NCBI GenBank assembly: GCA_023213315.1
Contig: JAKCPI010001625.1
Location: 1-64,000, forward strand
Reading direction: 5' to 3'
Source: Euborellia annulipes
Taxonomy: Eukaryota > Arthropoda > Insecta > Dermaptera > Anisolabididae
Length of the DNA stretch: 64,000 bases
A program made the position numbers and the translations under genes. The notes beneath the pieces are model-generated. The model saw only the letters and a list, made by a program, of their open reading frames with translations. It did not search any database and had not been told where the DNA came from. How positions within the stretch are numbered: position 1 is the first letter of the stretch; the number at the start of each line of letters is the position of its first letter. Of the stretch, positions 54,601-57,600 are shown one piece after another.

Positions 54601-57600
54601 TTGTTATGAAATATATGCAATACTCTATAAACGAGGTCAATTCGGAAAGTAACCTCCTAATTTCCGAATTGCCCCTCGTAAAATATACAATATGTCTATA
54701 TAATTTTGTTTATGATATTTCATAACAATTCTCTCTGCAACTCTTTATGGAATCCATTGAGTTTACCTATGCTCTTATAGGGACTGATCATGGAAAATTA
54801 ATAGAAATTATTTTGGCCTCCTTTATTAATAATAATTATTAATAAAAATTTATATTGAAATCTAGATGAATAGAAGTTTTCTCAGGTTAAAACTCGTTGG
54901 TTATTGAAAAGGAGAGAAAATTTTACTTCAATGACATCCTCCCAGCCAGACATGATTATAATATATATATATATATTAAATATGTTGAAACTGCTGTTTC
55001 ATATTATTATTATATTTATTATCACCATTTATTTTTGATATCTCAGCCTGTTCTGGTTTTGATTTATACTGTTAGAATTTTAGCCATACAAGATTTCTCT
55101 ACATTGCAAAAATAATTTCTCCAGGTATTAGCGTGTATGAATTGATTAAAAGTTTTAGCTTTAGGCCATTACAATTTTATAAGAAATTATCACATTTTCT
55201 ACTTAAAAAAACTAGTACAACTAATATTTATCATAGTTAATAATTTGTATTTATTACATGTATATACGTATATTTATTACATAGTGAAATTATTCATTTG
55301 ATTTGTTAATTTGCAGTTGACTTATATAGCCACTCGTTGTTTGGCTTCTTTTGGCAAATTGGCAGCTGATCCCCATCGACAATTAACTGTCTCTTTAGCG
55401 ACTGCTGGAATGGAACTTACTGATACTCTGGAATTAAGACCTTACTCTTCAATCAATGTGCTTCATTTGCCCAGTTTGCCTACCAGAGTATTCGTATATG
55501 CAACAGGAGCAGGCTGTGCTACTGTACAGGTATTATGAAAAGAAGAAATAAATGGCTGAGTGATAATTAACAGGAACAGGTAGATGAAGGGAGCCAGCAA
55601 AGTACAAAAACTTTATTTAAATATCGTCGACGTTTCGAGAACGCATCGCTCCCATCTTCAGGACGATAAATTGTTAATATTGTTTAGATTGATACATGTA
55701 GGTCATACAAAATTATAATACAAATTTGCATATACCATTAAATGTATGTTTAATTGTCAATGCGAATTGTAATAGGTGCCTGGGCTTAATTTATTTTTGA
55801 ATGGGCCCGAGCACTGACCAAGATTAAAAGACTGAGCGATGCGTTCTCGAAACGTCGACGATATTTAAATAAAGTTTTTGTTCTTTGCTGGCTGCCTTCA
55901 TCTACCTGTTACTGTTATACCGGTATTATTATTATTATTATTATATTATTATTAAACCTAAGAATTTTCTGCTGTTTCTGACAAATTTTAATTAATATGC
56001 TGATTTCAAAAAATAAGTGTATTTTTTTTTAATCAGCTGTATTTTTTGAGATACAGGAAATCAACTTCTAGTGAATTCTAATGTACTCGACATATACACT
56101 AATTAAAGAAAATAGATTTATTTAATAAAAAATAAAAATATATTAGTAAAAGTGTAAAATGGCTGTTAAATATTAATCGTAAGGAAGGTAGATGCGGAGC
56201 CAGGAGAATAAAAAATTATTTAAATTCTTTTGGTCGACGTTTAGGACGCCAATTGTGTCCTTCTTCGGGATCAAAGGTTGTTAAGCAATAGACATAGATG
56301 TTGTCGTATAATTTATAGAATATTTATACAATATTATGAGGCATCTTTTTGTGTACGAGAAGAGAGCTCTCTGTGTGTTGTTTTTTCCAATTGGAAAATA
56401 GATTTATTTAATAACAGAGAGCTCTTCCTATACACAAAAAATGCCTCTTATAATATTGTATAAATATTCTATTTAAAATTTCTACTATATTACATTATAT
56501 TATACATGTATATTACATGATACTATATATACATTTTTATAAACTATAATAATAAACTGTGTTATTTCTATTTCCTAAAGAATAATCAAAATGTTAATTT
56601 TTCTTATTTAGGGTAAAGTAATCTACTCGACATATACACCTCTGGGTCGGACATCCCTCTTGGATTTATGGGCAGGAGTTGAACGGGAATATAGCAGAGG
56701 TCCTGAATCCATTGAACAACTTGATGGCCGACTTCCTGATCTCGACTTAAAAACATGCTTCAGGTCTCATTTAAATAATAATTATTTTTTTATATTAGTG
56801 TTTTATCAGTGTTTTAGTTGGAAAAAATATTAATGGAAACCCACCTTTAACTCACTATTTTCTAGATATTCAGAATATACAGTATATTTATTTATCGATA
56901 AAGGTCTAACAACGGATTTCATGATTGTTGATTGCAATTTATAAGTGTAAACCTATGCTCAGATGTAAGGCATTGGCTTCTGATACCAAAGGTCAATGGT
57001 TCGCATCCCGTCCCAGGCGACAAAATTTATTTCAATTGAATTGGATACTAATCAATTAAAATAAATAGGGACGGGGTCTAAATGGCTTCCGATGCCAAAA
57101 AAGACCTTAAAACGAATGGACCTATAGTCATAGTTTGTATTAAATATTTCTGAGAACGCCTTTCTCACCTAACTAAAACACTGTTAATTATGAATTTATT
57201 TTAAGTAAATACTAAAAAAATAATTCTATTAATCTAAAGGTAGCATTCCGATCTCGGCAGCGACTGCCCGGCAGTCGCGACCGTGGCCGCGTCGCACCGC
57301 TCAAATTGATTTCTATGAATTAGTTTCCGACTCAAGTGACCGAGCAGCGCTGCTGGGCAGTCGCTGCCCGATTCCAGCAGCACTGTTGATCCGCTCCGGA
57401 AGCGGTCGCGACTGCCGGGCAGCTACTGCCGAGATCGGAATGCTACCTTTAGATATTTTAGAATATAATGAAATTAGAATTGTAGCTAATTAGACAATTA
57501 ATATATTATTAATTTATTTTTAGATGGAAAGACTCTCAACCTTCTAGTGTTTTGCGCTTGGAGGTGACATTGTTCTCAGGCTTTGAACTTGATTCTGTAC

